Of a stretch of 64,000 nt of DNA, positions 42,916 to 51,139 are shown piece by piece (positions within the stretch are counted from its first letter, which is position 1; each line of letters starts with the position of its first letter). The notes under the pieces were generated by a model, which saw nothing but the letters and a program-made list of their open reading frames with translations, made no database searches and had not been told where the DNA came from. A program made the position numbers and the translations under genes. The DNA comes from Jiangella sp. DSM 45060 (GTDB lineage: Bacteria > Actinomycetota > Actinomycetes > Jiangellales > Jiangellaceae). The stretch covers positions 868,001-932,000 of the forward strand of contig NZ_LT629771.1 of assembly GCF_900105175.1 (NCBI RefSeq). Reading direction: 5' to 3'.

Positions 42916-43887
42916 TCAGCCGAGATGCGGAAGCATGGCGTCGAACTCGGTGAGGAACCGGTCGACCATGCGGATCTCCTCGGCATCGAGCCGGTGACCC
43001 GGCTCGCGGCAGTACGGGTCGGCGAACAACCCGCGGCGCGCCGAGATGAGCTTCTCGGCCGCGATGATCAGCTCGGTGTCGAGCATCCAGTACGAGATGA
43101 AGGGCAGCAGGCGGCGGTGCAGCTCGTCGCCGCCCGCGTGGTCGCCGGCCTCGTAGCGGCGCCAGATCTCCACGTAGATCTCGGTGAACGAGCAGCCCGG
43201 CTGGGTGCCGACGGCGCCGCGGCGGAACGCGTCGGGCAACTGGACGCCGGCGTAGCCCTCGACCGACGGCAGCGGGGGCTCCGCGGCGGCCAGCTCGGCG
43301 ATGAGCTGTCCGGGCGGGCTCGACTCCACCTTGACCAGCCGCAGGTTCGGGTGCTCTCCGGCCAGCTCGCGCAGGGTCGCCGCGTCGAGGCTGGTGCCGG
43401 TCTCCGACGGCGCGTACTGCAGCACCACCGGGGTCGGCGCGACGGCGGCCAGGACGGCGCCGACGTGCTGGTGGATCGCCCGCCGCGACGGCGACAGGTA
43501 GTGCGGCGGGAGCAGGTTGATGAGGTCCGCCCCCGCGTCGACGGCGGACCGGGCGCGCTGCGCGGCCAGCCGGGTCGCGTGGTCCTGCACGGCGACGATC
43601 GCCGCGACGTCGGCGCGGTCGCGGGTGCGCGACAGCAGCACGTCGGTCAGTTCGGCCCGCTCGCCCTCGGAGAGCTTGTGGTACTCCGAGGCGAAGCCCG
43701 GGAACATCACGCTGCTGACGCCGGTGCCCAGCACGTAGTCGACGACGCGGCCGAAGCCGGCCACGTCGACCGCGCCGTCGGCGTGGAACGGCACCTCCAG
43801 CACCGGCGAGACGCCACGCACCAGCTGTGCCGCATCGGCGGTCGTGGTGCCTCCGTCCGGTGTCGGCCGAGTGTCCAGTGCTGCCAT
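42916..43887 (-). CDS. DHDPS-family aldolase/hydratase (DapA superfamily)
   Basis: A 323-aa TIM-barrel lyase. The Schiff-base Lys lies in LRLVKVESSPPG and the catalytic Tyr in VVLQYAPSETG; VMFPGFASEYHKLSEGERAEL corresponds to the substrate-binding TT/S loop. Members cleave or form 2-keto-3-deoxy sugar acids, N-acetylneuraminate or dihydrodipicolinate. In a catabolic island a 2-keto-3-deoxy-acid aldolase is the best guess. ATG 43887 has a GGAGGGG ribosome site; an upstream start at 43920 would place operator B inside the gene and is rejected. Confidence 0.88.
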   Translation of the reverse strand: MAALDTRPTPDGGTTTADAAQLVRGVSPVLEVPFHADGAVDVAGFGRVVDYVLGTGVSSVMFPGFASEYHKLSEGERAELTDVLLSRTRDRADVAAIVAVQDHATRLAAQRARSAVDAGADLINLLPPHYLSPSRRAIHQHVGAVLAAVAPTPVVLQYAPSETGTSLDAATLRELAGEHPNLRLVKVESSPPGQLIAELAAAEPPLPSVEGYAGVQLPDAFRRGAVGTQPGCSFTEIYVEIWRRYEAGDHAGGDELHRRLLPFISYWMLDTELIIAAEKLISARRGLFADPYCREPGHRLDAEEIRMVDRFLTEFDAMLPHLG

Positions 43888-43911
43888 GCCGCCCCTCCGG
43901 GTCCGCTTAAG

Positions 43912-43940
43912 TTTCGACATTTCGAAATCATCTTCTGAAT
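43912..43940 (-). promoter_or_regulatory. Candidate IclR operator B (aldolase)
   Basis: TTTCGACATTTCGAAA (43912-43927) is a clear palindrome 25 nt before the aldolase ATG. It is followed by ATCTTCTGAAT (43930-43940), which recurs as its complement next to operator E. A TATATT at the far side may be the -10. Confidence 0.75.
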
Positions 43941-44008
43941 ATAGAGAGTAGTTGACGCGGGTGTGGCTGTCGAGACCGGCGGCCACCCGATCGGGCCCCG
44001 ACGCCCGC

Positions 44009-44014
44009 TAGGGT
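44009..44014 (+). promoter_or_regulatory. -10 box TAGGGT of a leaderless gene
   Basis: TAGGGT ends 6 nt before ATG 44021 of the VOC-family gene. Confidence 0.55.
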
Positions 44015-44020
44015 GGGCCG

Positions 44021-44455
44021 ATGGCATCGGTCAGGCAGGTCCAGGTCACCTTCGACTGCGCTGAGCCCGAGCGCGTCGCCCGCTTCTGGTGCGAGGTCCT
44101 GGGGTACGTCATGGCGCCGCCACCTGCCGGGTTCGCCGGCTGGGACGAGTTCAACGCCACGCTGCCGCCCGAGCAGCGCGGCGAGGCGTCGGCCTGCGTC
44201 GATCCCACCGGTGTGGGCCCGCGGCTGTTCTTCCAGCGCGTTCCCGAGGGCAAGGTCGTGAAGAACCGGGTGCACCTCGACGTGCGGGTCGGCACCGGGC
44301 TCGTGGGTGCGGAACGCCTCGCCACCCTCCAGGCCGAGTGCGACCGCCTGGTCGCGCTCGGCGCGGTACTCGTGCGCGTTCTGCCCGCCGACGAGGTGAA
44401 CGAATCGTGCATCGTCATGCAGGACATCGAGGGGAACGAGTTCGATCTCGACTGA
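44021..44455 (+). CDS. VOC-superfamily (glyoxalase-like) protein
   Basis: A 144-aa two-module beta-alpha-beta-beta-beta protein. VRQVQVTFDCAEPERVARFWCEVLGYVMAPPP and PRLFFQRVPEGKVVKNRVHLDVRV carry the usual metal-site His/Glu positions of glyoxalase-like proteins. It is the common actinobacterial form with the PPEQRGEASACVDPTGVGPRL loop, whose substrate is unknown. It has its own leaderless promoter and no copy of the island's palindrome, so it probably belongs to a separate regulon. Confidence 0.82.
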   Translation: MASVRQVQVTFDCAEPERVARFWCEVLGYVMAPPPAGFAGWDEFNATLPPEQRGEASACVDPTGVGPRLFFQRVPEGKVVKNRVHLDVRVGTGLVGAERLATLQAECDRLVALGAVLVRVLPADEVNESCIVMQDIEGNEFDLD

Positions 44456-44476
44456 GCGGCCGCGACGGGCATGCGG

Positions 44477-45208
44477 CTAGCCGAGCAGGCCGGCCAGCGT
44501 GCCGCCGAGCACGGCCGCGCGGTCGTCGTCCGGGATCGGCCAGCCGGTGATCCGGGCCAGCTCCGCCTCCGGCGCCGTGTAGGGCGCGTCGGTCGAGAAC
44601 ACCAGCCGTCCGGCGCCGATCTCCGGGTCGCGGGCGAACTCCGAGAGCACGGTGTCCCACGGCGCGTAGCAGGTGTCGCCGTACAGATTCGGCGCGTGGC
44701 GCAGCGCCGGAGCGGCGTCGATCCAGAAGTCGGTCGCGCCGCTGCGGCCCATGACGAACGAGAGCTCCGGCCAGCGCCGGGCCAGCGACGCCAGCGGCAG
44801 CGGAACCGCGTGCGGCGGCGTCCCCGTGCGCACGTAGACGAGCCAGCCGGACTCCTGGGCGAACGCCAGCAGCGGGTCGATCAGCCCGTCCAGCAGCTCG
44901 AACCCCTGCAGGGCGGCGTCGACGGCGAGCGCGCGGGCGCCGAGGTCACGGGCCCGGGCCAGCTCGGCGACGGCGTCGGCGCCGGCCCACGGGTTGGCGA
45001 CGGCGTACGCGACCAGCCGGCCGTCCGAGGCCGCGGCCGCCGCCGTCGTGAGGTCGTTGCCGGCGCGGTTGTCCCAGGCAGTGGCGTACTCGCCGGGCGC
45101 GACCAGCGCACGGTCGATGCCGAGCCGGTCCATCGTGGCCGTCAGCCCGGCGACGTCGAGCGAGGCGGACCGGCCGGGTCCGAGCCGCACGTGCGCGTCG
45201 ATGATCAC
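44477..45208 (-). CDS. Amidohydrolase-2-like protein lacking metal-binding histidines
   Basis: A 243-aa TIM-barrel protein clearly related to the gene at 47183-47941. The ligand positions differ: HxH of the relative becomes HVR (IIDAHVRLG), its LLSHDGTPPY becomes VYVRTGTPPH, and GHGGLHDLW becomes GRSGATDFW. Only the Asp in VFSTDAPY remains. The three losses, all His to Arg, suggest it no longer binds the usual zinc and is a pseudoenzyme or has a changed activity. GTG 45208 overlaps the preceding stop. It is the last gene of the six-gene operon. Confidence 0.82.
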   Translation of the reverse strand: MIIDAHVRLGPGRSASLDVAGLTATMDRLGIDRALVAPGEYATAWDNRAGNDLTTAAAAASDGRLVAYAVANPWAGADAVAELARARDLGARALAVDAALQGFELLDGLIDPLLAFAQESGWLVYVRTGTPPHAVPLPLASLARRWPELSFVMGRSGATDFWIDAAPALRHAPNLYGDTCYAPWDTVLSEFARDPEIGAGRLVFSTDAPYTAPEAELARITGWPIPDDDRAAVLGGTLAGLLG

Positions 45209-46086
45209 GAGGTCTCCTCGAGGGACAGGCCCAGCGCGCCCAGCGCGTCGGCGTGGATGATCTGCTCGATCACCTCGTCGGGGATCCGCGGCAGCGCGGT
45301 GCCCTCGGTGATCGCGTTGACCCGGCGCAGCCCGGCCATCGCCTCGCCGGTGTTGGCGATCGGGAAGTCCGAGCCGAGCAGCAGCTTGTGCGCCGCGCCC
45401 CACTCGACGGCGGCCAGCAGCGACTCGTAGCAGACCCACGGGCGCAGGTAGATCGACGAGACGTCGGCGTACACGTGCGGGTGCTTGCGGATCGTCACCA
45501 CCGTCTCCTTGCCCCACGGGTGGCCCATGTGCGCCATGACGATGCGCAGCTCCGGGAAGGCCAGCGCGATCTCGTCGGTGACCAGCGGGTACGTGTAGCG
45601 CAGCGGCGCGTGCCTGATGGGGGAGGCGCCCTGGTGGAACAGGATCGGCAGCCCTTCGCGCTGGCAGTAGCCGTAGAACGCGGTGGCGCGCGGCGAGAGC
45701 GGGTCGAAGTCCTGGTAGTTCGGGCCGAGCTTGACGCCGACGAGGCCCAGCTCGCGGCACCGCTCGGCCTCGTCGACGGCGTCGGCGGCGGTCGGGTCGA
45801 CGGACATGAAGCCGATGCGCCGGGCCGGGTCGGCGGCGACGAACGCCGCGGTGGACGTGTTGGTGTCCTCCGGCCGGTACGGCAGCCCGGTGGCCGCCTC
45901 GGGGTCGTCGACGGCGATGTTGAAGACGATCGAGACGTCGGCGTCGGCCATCGCCTCGTCGTAGTCGGCCCACGAGTTCGTCGTCGTGACCGGCCGGTCG
46001 GTGCGCCAGCCGGTGTAGACGCGCCGCTCGTCGTCGGGGACGGCGTCGCGGTGCGTGGGGGTGTGCGCGTGCACGTCGACGATCAT
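45205..46086 (-). CDS. Amidohydrolase-2 family metal-dependent hydrolase
   Basis: A 293-aa TIM-barrel hydrolase with a full ligand set: HAH in VDVHAHTP, His in PILFHQGAS, His in IVMAHMGHPWG and the Asp in LLLGSDFP. The family includes lactonases for sugar acids and aromatic lactones as well as decarboxylases. Start and stop overlap the neighbours by 4 bp (ATGA and GTGA), so synthesis is coupled to the enolase upstream. Context favours hydrolysis of a sugar-acid lactone, which is inference. Confidence 0.88.
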   Translation of the reverse strand: MIVDVHAHTPTHRDAVPDDERRVYTGWRTDRPVTTTNSWADYDEAMADADVSIVFNIAVDDPEAATGLPYRPEDTNTSTAAFVAADPARRIGFMSVDPTAADAVDEAERCRELGLVGVKLGPNYQDFDPLSPRATAFYGYCQREGLPILFHQGASPIRHAPLRYTYPLVTDEIALAFPELRIVMAHMGHPWGKETVVTIRKHPHVYADVSSIYLRPWVCYESLLAAVEWGAAHKLLLGSDFPIANTGEAMAGLRRVNAITEGTALPRIPDEVIEQIIHADALGALGLSLEETS

Positions 46087-47186
46087 CGGAACTCCCGCAG
46101 CAGGTCGTCTCGGAGGGTGACGCCGAGGCCCGGCTCGGCGCCGAGCCGCACGACGGCGCCGTCGCCGGCCAGCGGCTCGGCCAGGATGTCCTCGGCGTAG
46201 TAGTGCGCGCCGATGACGTCCGACGGGATCGCCGACAGCCGCGGCAGCGCGGCCGCGACGTGCAGCTGCGCGGCCGCGCCGAGGCCCAGCTCGCCGTTCG
46301 ACCCGATCAGCACGTCCAGCCCGGCCGCGTCGGCCTGCGCCGCCATCGCGACCGCCCGGCCCGGGCCGCCGCTCTTGCCGACGTAGAGGCTGACGACGTC
46401 CGCGGCGCCCGCCTCGACGACCCGCGTGAGGTCGGCGGTGCCGAACACCGACTCGTCCGCGACGACCGGCAGCCCGAGGTCGCGCAGCGAGCGCATCCCG
46501 GCGAGGTCGTCGGGGCGCACCGGTTGCTCGGCGAAGGCGGGGCCGTACGGCGTCAGCGCGCGGATCGCCCGCGCCGCGTCGGACCGCGACCAGCCGCCGT
46601 TCGCGTCCATGCCGAGGAACGCCTGGTCGCCCACCAGGGACCGCGCGTGCGCGAACCGTTCGACGTCGCCGTCGACGCCCAGCCCGACCTTGACCTTGAA
46701 GGCACCGAACCCGGCGGCGACGGCGGCCGCGTGCGCCCGCTCGAGCTTCTCGCCGTCGCCGGACAGCGACAGCTTGACCGGCACCTCCGTCCGGTACGGC
46801 CCACCCAGCGCGACCGCGAGCGGGACGCCGAGCGTGCGCGCCCACGCGTCCCACAGCGCGATCGAGACGCCGGCCTTGGTGAACGGGTTCTGCGCGAGCG
46901 CGACGTCCATCAGCCGCTCGAGCCCTCCGACCGGCGTCAGCGGCCGGCCCACCAGCGCCGGCGCGAGGATCGTCTCGACGAAGTGCCGCGCGGTGACACC
47001 GTCCTCGCCGCTCCAGATCGGGGTGGCGCTGACCTCGCCGAAGCCCTCGACGCCGTCGCTCGTGACGACCTTCACCAGCAGGAAGTCGGAGCGGTCGTGC
47101 GCGCCGCGGGCGCCGTGGACCACGAGGTCCGGGTGTGCGGCCAGGCTGACGGCCGCCGTCTGCACGGCCGCGACGGTCGCCGTCAT
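46083..47186 (-). CDS. Enolase-superfamily enzyme, MLE subgroup
   Basis: A 367-aa protein with an N-terminal capping domain and a modified TIM barrel. The KxK motif is in FGAFKVKVGLG, metal ligands Asp, Glu and Asp in GMDANGGW, AFAEQPV and VVADES, and the opposite-face Lys in SLYVGKSGG. This arrangement is that of the muconate-lactonizing-enzyme subgroup (cycloisomerases, dipeptide epimerases, OSBS) and not of the sugar-acid dehydratases. The reaction is an abstraction of an alpha proton from a carboxylate. It overlaps both neighbours by 4 bp. Confidence 0.9.
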   Translation of the reverse strand: MTATVAAVQTAAVSLAAHPDLVVHGARGAHDRSDFLLVKVVTSDGVEGFGEVSATPIWSGEDGVTARHFVETILAPALVGRPLTPVGGLERLMDVALAQNPFTKAGVSIALWDAWARTLGVPLAVALGGPYRTEVPVKLSLSGDGEKLERAHAAAVAAGFGAFKVKVGLGVDGDVERFAHARSLVGDQAFLGMDANGGWSRSDAARAIRALTPYGPAFAEQPVRPDDLAGMRSLRDLGLPVVADESVFGTADLTRVVEAGAADVVSLYVGKSGGPGRAVAMAAQADAAGLDVLIGSNGELGLGAAAQLHVAAALPRLSAIPSDVIGAHYYAEDILAEPLAGDGAVVRLGAEPGLGVTLRDDLLREFR

Positions 47187-47941
47187 GCGGCGTCCAGCAG
47201 CCGCGCGGGGTTCTCGACCAGCATCGCCTGCCGCTGCTGCGGCGTGATGCCCCAGCCGTCGATCTCGCGCACCCGCGCGACCGCGTAGTCCTGGCTGGCC
47301 TTGTCGGACAGTCCGGCGTCGGTGCCGAACAGCACCTTGTGCGCCGGCGCCTCGGCCAGGATGTTCCGGGCGGCGTACGGCGGCGTGCCACAGATGCACA
47401 GGTACAGGTTCGGCGTCTCCTGGATCATCGCCAGCGCCTCACGCCACAGGTCGTGCAGGCCGCCGTGGCCGAGCACCACCGGCAGCCGCGGGTGCCGCCG
47501 GGCCAGCGCCGCGATCTGCGACGGCGTCGAGTACGGCGGGGTGCCGTCGTGGCTGAGCAGGACGCCGCCGGCGCCCTGGACGATCTCGCAGATCGGGTCC
47601 AGCGCCGGTTCGTGCAGGCTGAATCCCTGCAGCCACGGATGCAGCTTCATCCCTCGAAGGCCCAGCTCGCCGAACATCCGCTCGGTCTCGGCGACGGCGT
47701 TCCGGTCGCGCGGGGTGACGGTGCCGAAGCCGGTCAGCCGGTCCGGGTACGCGCGGACGAACGCCGCGAGGTCGTCGTTCGCGGCGGGCGTCGGGTTGAA
47801 CAGGCCGTCGTGGCTGAGCACGACCGCGCGGTCGATGCCGGACGCGTCCATGAACGCGACGAACTCGTCCGCGCCGAAGGTCGCGCCGCCCAGCCAGCTG
47901 ACGGTGTTCCAGGCCGGCGTGTGGGTGTGGAAGTCGATCAC
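47183..47941 (-). CDS. Amidohydrolase-2 family metal-dependent hydrolase
   Basis: A 252-aa TIM-barrel hydrolase with complete metal ligands: HTH in IDFHTHTP, His in VLLSHDGTPPY, His in VVLGHGGLHDLW and Asp in VLFGTDAGL. It is the intact relative of the His-to-Arg protein at 44477-45208, sharing TGTPP/DGTPP, PNLY and the strand order. GTG 47941 lies 7 bp after the creatininase-family gene. The likely role is lactone or amide hydrolysis in the same pathway. Confidence 0.88.
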   Translation of the reverse strand: MIDFHTHTPAWNTVSWLGGATFGADEFVAFMDASGIDRAVVLSHDGLFNPTPAANDDLAAFVRAYPDRLTGFGTVTPRDRNAVAETERMFGELGLRGMKLHPWLQGFSLHEPALDPICEIVQGAGGVLLSHDGTPPYSTPSQIAALARRHPRLPVVLGHGGLHDLWREALAMIQETPNLYLCICGTPPYAARNILAEAPAHKVLFGTDAGLSDKASQDYAVARVREIDGWGITPQQRQAMLVENPARLLDAA

Positions 47942-47948
47942 ACGGTCC

Positions 47949-48677
47949 TCACAGGGTCTCGGTCAGGTCGGCGAGGCAGGCGGCCAGACCGGCGACGACT
48001 GTGTCGAGGCGCGCGGCGCCGTCGTCGGCGGTGGCCCGCTCGGGGTGGTCGGTGTAGCCGTCGATGGACGTCCAGAGCGCGGCGTCGTGGACGGTGGCGC
48101 CGGAGGTCGAGCTGATGTCGGGCAGTGGGTAGGCCCGCGGCGGGACGGGGCCGGCGGCGTCCGGGCGGACCGCGCTGACCAGGGAGGTCTCGAACTCGCC
48201 GGCGTGCCCGGGGACCGTGGCGGCGGCGTCGGCGAACCGCCAGTAGTCGACGTGCGCGACGGCCAGCCGGTGCCGGGTCGACGCGGCCGCCGCGGCGGCG
48301 TGGCAGACACCGACGTTGCCGCCGTGCCCGTTGACCAGCACCACCCGGCGCCCGCCGTCGGCCGCGACCGACCGCAGCAGGTCGAGCAGCACCGCCAGCA
48401 GTGTCTCGGGCGTCAGCGACAGCGTGCCGCCGAACGGCAGGTGGTGGTCGGACGCCCCGAACTGGAGGGTGGGCGCGAGGACGAGCGGGCGCCCGGCCCG
48501 CTCGGCGGCGAGGGTCGCGGCCCGCTCGGCCGCCGTCGCCGCCAGCAGCGCGTCGGTGCCGGTGGCGAGGTGCCGGCCGTGCTGCTCGATGGCGCCGACC
48601 GGGAGGACGACGAGCGCCTCCGGCAGCACCTCGTTCAGCGTCTCGCGCGACACGTCGGCCCAGTGGATGAGGGTCAT
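47949..48677 (-). CDS. Creatininase-family amidohydrolase
   Basis: A 242-aa protein. VVLPVGAIEQHGRHLATGTDALLA, VNGHGGN and PGHAGEFETSLV are the three metal-binding stretches of the creatininase family. Members open ring amides and, in inositol or riboflavin-related routes, hydrolyse ring ketones or formamides. Creatinine itself is unlikely without creatinase genes. ATG 48677 overlaps the stop of the preceding dehydrogenase (ATGA). Confidence 0.9.
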   Translation of the reverse strand: MTLIHWADVSRETLNEVLPEALVVLPVGAIEQHGRHLATGTDALLAATAAERAATLAAERAGRPLVLAPTLQFGASDHHLPFGGTLSLTPETLLAVLLDLLRSVAADGGRRVVLVNGHGGNVGVCHAAAAAASTRHRLAVAHVDYWRFADAAATVPGHAGEFETSLVSAVRPDAAGPVPPRAYPLPDISSTSGATVHDAALWTSIDGYTDHPERATADDGAARLDTVVAGLAACLADLTETL

Positions 48678-49660
48678 GCGGTGACTCCTTGCGTCGCGAC
48701 CTGCTCGGCGAGGGCCAGTGCGGCGAGGCCGGCGGCGAGGTCGGGGTCCGGCCGGTCCGCGGCGCCGCGGACGAGGGCGGCGAAGCGGGCCACCTGCAGG
48801 TCGAAGTCGCGGGTCGTCCGGTCGCCGGGGAACTCGGCGGTCTCCTCGCCGGCGGCGGTCGCGAGCCGCAGCGCGAACGTCGACCCGTCCAGGGTGGCCA
48901 GCCCGCGCGGCCCGAGGAAGGTCAGCTCGCACCGCGGCAGCGCGTCGGTCAACCAGCCGAACTCCACCAGCACCTGGTGCCCGCCGGGGTGCCGCAGCCG
49001 TGCGCCGGTGAGGTTCGGCGCCGGCAGGCCGGGGTCGGTGCGCAGCGACCACGCGTCGTCGACGGTGAGGGCGCCGGGTCCGAGCAGGTGCGCCAGCCAG
49101 TCGAAGACGTGCGCGCCCTCGTGCACGACCGGCGTCCCGTGCTCCAGCGTGCGCCGCATCCGGGCCAGGTGCTCGGCGTCGCCGGCCACCCGGGGCTCGT
49201 CGTACACGTGCGCGCGCACCAGCAGCGGCCCGCCGAGCACGCCGTCGTCGATCCATGTCTTGAGCCGCGCGAGCGCGGGGTCGTGCCGGTAGGTGAGGCC
49301 GATCTGCAGCCGCCCGCGCTCGGCGTCGGTGAGCGCCGAGTACACCGCGGCGGCTGCCACCGACGTCGCGACGGGCTTCTCGGCGAGGACGAACCGGCCG
49401 GCCCGCAGCGCGGCGATGGCCAGCTCCGGCGTCGCCCACGGCGGGGTCGCCAGCACGACGCCGTCCGGCCCGGCGCCCAGCGCGTCGTCCAGGCTCGCCC
49501 CGACGACCACGTCGGCGCCCACCAGGGCCTCGACCGCCTCGCGGTGGGCCGCGACCGGGTCGGCGACGGCGACCAGGCGGACGTCGGGGGAGCGCAGCAG
49601 GGCGGGCAGGTGCGCGCCACGGCCGATGTCACCGAGGCCGACCAGCGCGACCGCGACCAT
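48674..49660 (-). CDS. Gfo/Idh/MocA-family oxidoreductase
   Basis: A 328-aa NAD(P)-dependent dehydrogenase, the first gene of the six-gene operon. The Rossmann motif is VALVGLGDIGRGAHLPAL, the catalytic Lys in VLAEKPVATS, and the C-terminal beta-sheet domain begins at IGLTYRHDPALARLKTWIDDGVLG. Substrates in the family are sugars, inositols and their acids. ATG 49660 is chosen for its GGGGGA ribosome site 6 nt upstream; TTG 49672 is in frame. Operator C lies directly before it. Confidence 0.9.
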   Translation of the reverse strand: MVAVALVGLGDIGRGAHLPALLRSPDVRLVAVADPVAAHREAVEALVGADVVVGASLDDALGAGPDGVVLATPPWATPELAIAALRAGRFVLAEKPVATSVAAAAVYSALTDAERGRLQIGLTYRHDPALARLKTWIDDGVLGGPLLVRAHVYDEPRVAGDAEHLARMRRTLEHGTPVVHEGAHVFDWLAHLLGPGALTVDDAWSLRTDPGLPAPNLTGARLRHPGGHQVLVEFGWLTDALPRCELTFLGPRGLATLDGSTFALRLATAAGEETAEFPGDRTTRDFDLQVARFAALVRGAADRPDPDLAAGLAALALAEQVATQGVTA

Positions 49661-49673
49661 CCCGTCCCCCAAG

Positions 49674-49689
49674 TTTCGTTATATCGAAA
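49674..49689 (-). promoter_or_regulatory. Candidate IclR operator C (six-gene operon)
   Basis: TTTCGTTATATCGAAA, a clear 16-bp palindrome, is centred 21 nt before ATG 49660. TCTTCGTATTCG farther upstream on the minus strand resembles an extra half-site. Confidence 0.75.
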
Positions 49690-49747
49690 TTAGAAACGCG
49701 AATACGAAGATAAGGCACGGCGTCGCGCCCCGCAAGAGGCCGCGGCG

Positions 49748-50560
49748 TCAGCGCAGGTCGTCGAAGCCCAGCTTCCGCGAGACCGTCTTGCCGATCTCGA
49801 CGACACCGGCGATGGCCTCTTTGCGACGCTGGCCGGTGAGGTCGCGGGAGAACCCGGTGACGCCGACGGCGCCGGCCACCAGGCCGCCGGCGTCGAAGAA
49901 CGGCGCGGCGACGCAGGCGATCTCGGCCTGCTCCTCCTCGTCCTCGAGCGCGTAGCCGCGCTTGCGCACGCCGGCCAGCTCGGCGAGGAACGCCTCGCGC
50001 GTCGGCTCGGCGGCGCGCGGGCCGCGGCCCGGCGTGAGGTGGCCCAGCAGCGGCTCGAGGTCGCGCTCGGGCAGGTGGGCGGCGATGGCCTTGCCCAGCG
50101 CGGTGAGGTTGTACGGCGCCACCTTGCCGGGATAGGTGTCGAACTGGATGAACCCGGGCGTGGCCGCCTTCGCGACGTAGACCACGGAGTCGCCGGTGAG
50201 GACGCCGATGTGCACCGGCATGCCGACGAGGTCGGCGAGGTCACGCAGCTCGCGCTGCGCCACCGAGGAGAGGTCGACCTTGCGCACCAGCTGCGTGGCC
50301 AGGCCGTAGAGGCGCAGCGTCGGCCGCCAGAAGTGGCTGCGCCCGACCACCCGCCGCTGCGCGTAGCCGCGCTGCTCCAGCGTGTAGACGATGGAGGCGC
50401 ACGTGGCCAGCGGGATGTTCGTGCGCTTGGCCAGCGCGGTGAGGGTCATGCCGTCGTCGGACTCGACCAGTGTCTCCAGCACGGTCAGCGCCCGCGCGAC
50501 GGCCGGCGACGGTGCGCGGTCCTGGCCCGCCGTGCCCTCGTTGACGTCTTTGCCCGGCAT
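49748..50560 (-). CDS. IclR-family transcriptional regulator
   Basis: A 270-aa regulator. The winged helix lies at about 18-80 (AVARALTVLETLVESDDGMTLTALAKRTNIPLATCASIVYTLEQRGY) and the effector-binding domain at about 90-265, with ALGKAIAAHLPERDLEPLL and AAPFFDAGGLVAGAVGVTGFSRDLT. IclR proteins bind palindromes and release or activate on binding a pathway metabolite. It sits in the middle of the catabolic island, divergent from ridA. Two starts compete; ATG 50560 has a GGGAG ribosome site, while ATG 50575 lies 5 codons upstream. Confidence 0.93.
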   Translation of the reverse strand: MPGKDVNEGTAGQDRAPSPAVARALTVLETLVESDDGMTLTALAKRTNIPLATCASIVYTLEQRGYAQRRVVGRSHFWRPTLRLYGLATQLVRKVDLSSVAQRELRDLADLVGMPVHIGVLTGDSVVYVAKAATPGFIQFDTYPGKVAPYNLTALGKAIAAHLPERDLEPLLGHLTPGRGPRAAEPTREAFLAELAGVRKRGYALEDEEEQAEIACVAAPFFDAGGLVAGAVGVTGFSRDLTGQRRKEAIAGVVEIGKTVSRKLGFDDLR

Positions 50561-50637
50561 TCGTGCTCCCTGCATCCGAGGCCCCGAGCCTACGGGATCT
50601 CACCTGTGTCACTCTATCTTCTGTTTGCCGTAGTCAA

Positions 50638-50653
50638 GTTCGATAGTCCGAAG
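50638..50653 (+). promoter_or_regulatory. Candidate IclR operator D (ridA and IclR gene)
   Basis: GTTCGATAGTCCGAAG, a weaker copy of the palindrome, lies 10 nt before GTG 50664 and about 78 bp from the divergent IclR start. TATCTTCTG 20-30 bp upstream resembles the accessory element of operator B. Confidence 0.6.
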
Positions 50654-50663
50654 GAGATGTCAC

Positions 50664-51128
50664 GTGACCAGCGACGACCGTCACGCGTCCGCGCCCGCCG
50701 TCCCGCCGCCGGCCGGGCCGCAGCGCCCGTCCATCGCCCGCGCCCGGCAGATCGGCGACCTGCTCGCCACGTCCGGCCAGACGGCCGTCGGCCCCGGCGG
50801 CGCGCTGATCGCGTCCGGCCGGCTCGGCGACCAGGTCGACCTCGAGACCGGACGGCAGTGCGCGTGGCAGTGCGCCGCCAACGTGCTCGAGGCCGTCCGT
50901 GCCGAACTCGGCAGCTTGGAGCGGGTGGCGGAGGTCGTCAAGCTGACGGTCTTCGTGGCCAGCGCGCCGGGCTTCATCGAGCAGCACCTCGTGGCCGACG
51001 CCGCCACCGCCTACGTCCAGCACGTGCTCGGCCCGGACGCCGGCGTGCACGCCCGCTCGGCCATCGGCGTCGCCGAGCTGCCCACCGGCAGCCCGGTGGA
51101 GGTGGAGGCGCTGGTCCGCGTGCGCTGA
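50664..51128 (+). CDS. RidA (YjgF/YER057c/UK114) family protein
   Basis: A 154-aa trimer-forming protein. LLATSGQTAVGPGGALIASGRLGDQVDLETGRQCAWQCAANVLEAVRAELGSLERVAEVVKLTVFVAS and the C-terminal VHARSAIGVAELPTGSPVEVEALVRV, with the Arg that holds carboxylates, place it in the family. RidA proteins deaminate reactive enamines/imines from PLP enzymes or act on related ketone intermediates. It carries operator D and so appears to be part of the island's regulon. The ribosome site AAGGAGA lies 7 nt before GTG 50664. Confidence 0.88.
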   Translation: MTSDDRHASAPAVPPPAGPQRPSIARARQIGDLLATSGQTAVGPGGALIASGRLGDQVDLETGRQCAWQCAANVLEAVRAELGSLERVAEVVKLTVFVASAPGFIEQHLVADAATAYVQHVLGPDAGVHARSAIGVAELPTGSPVEVEALVRVR

Positions 51129-51139
51129 CCGCCGACCTC

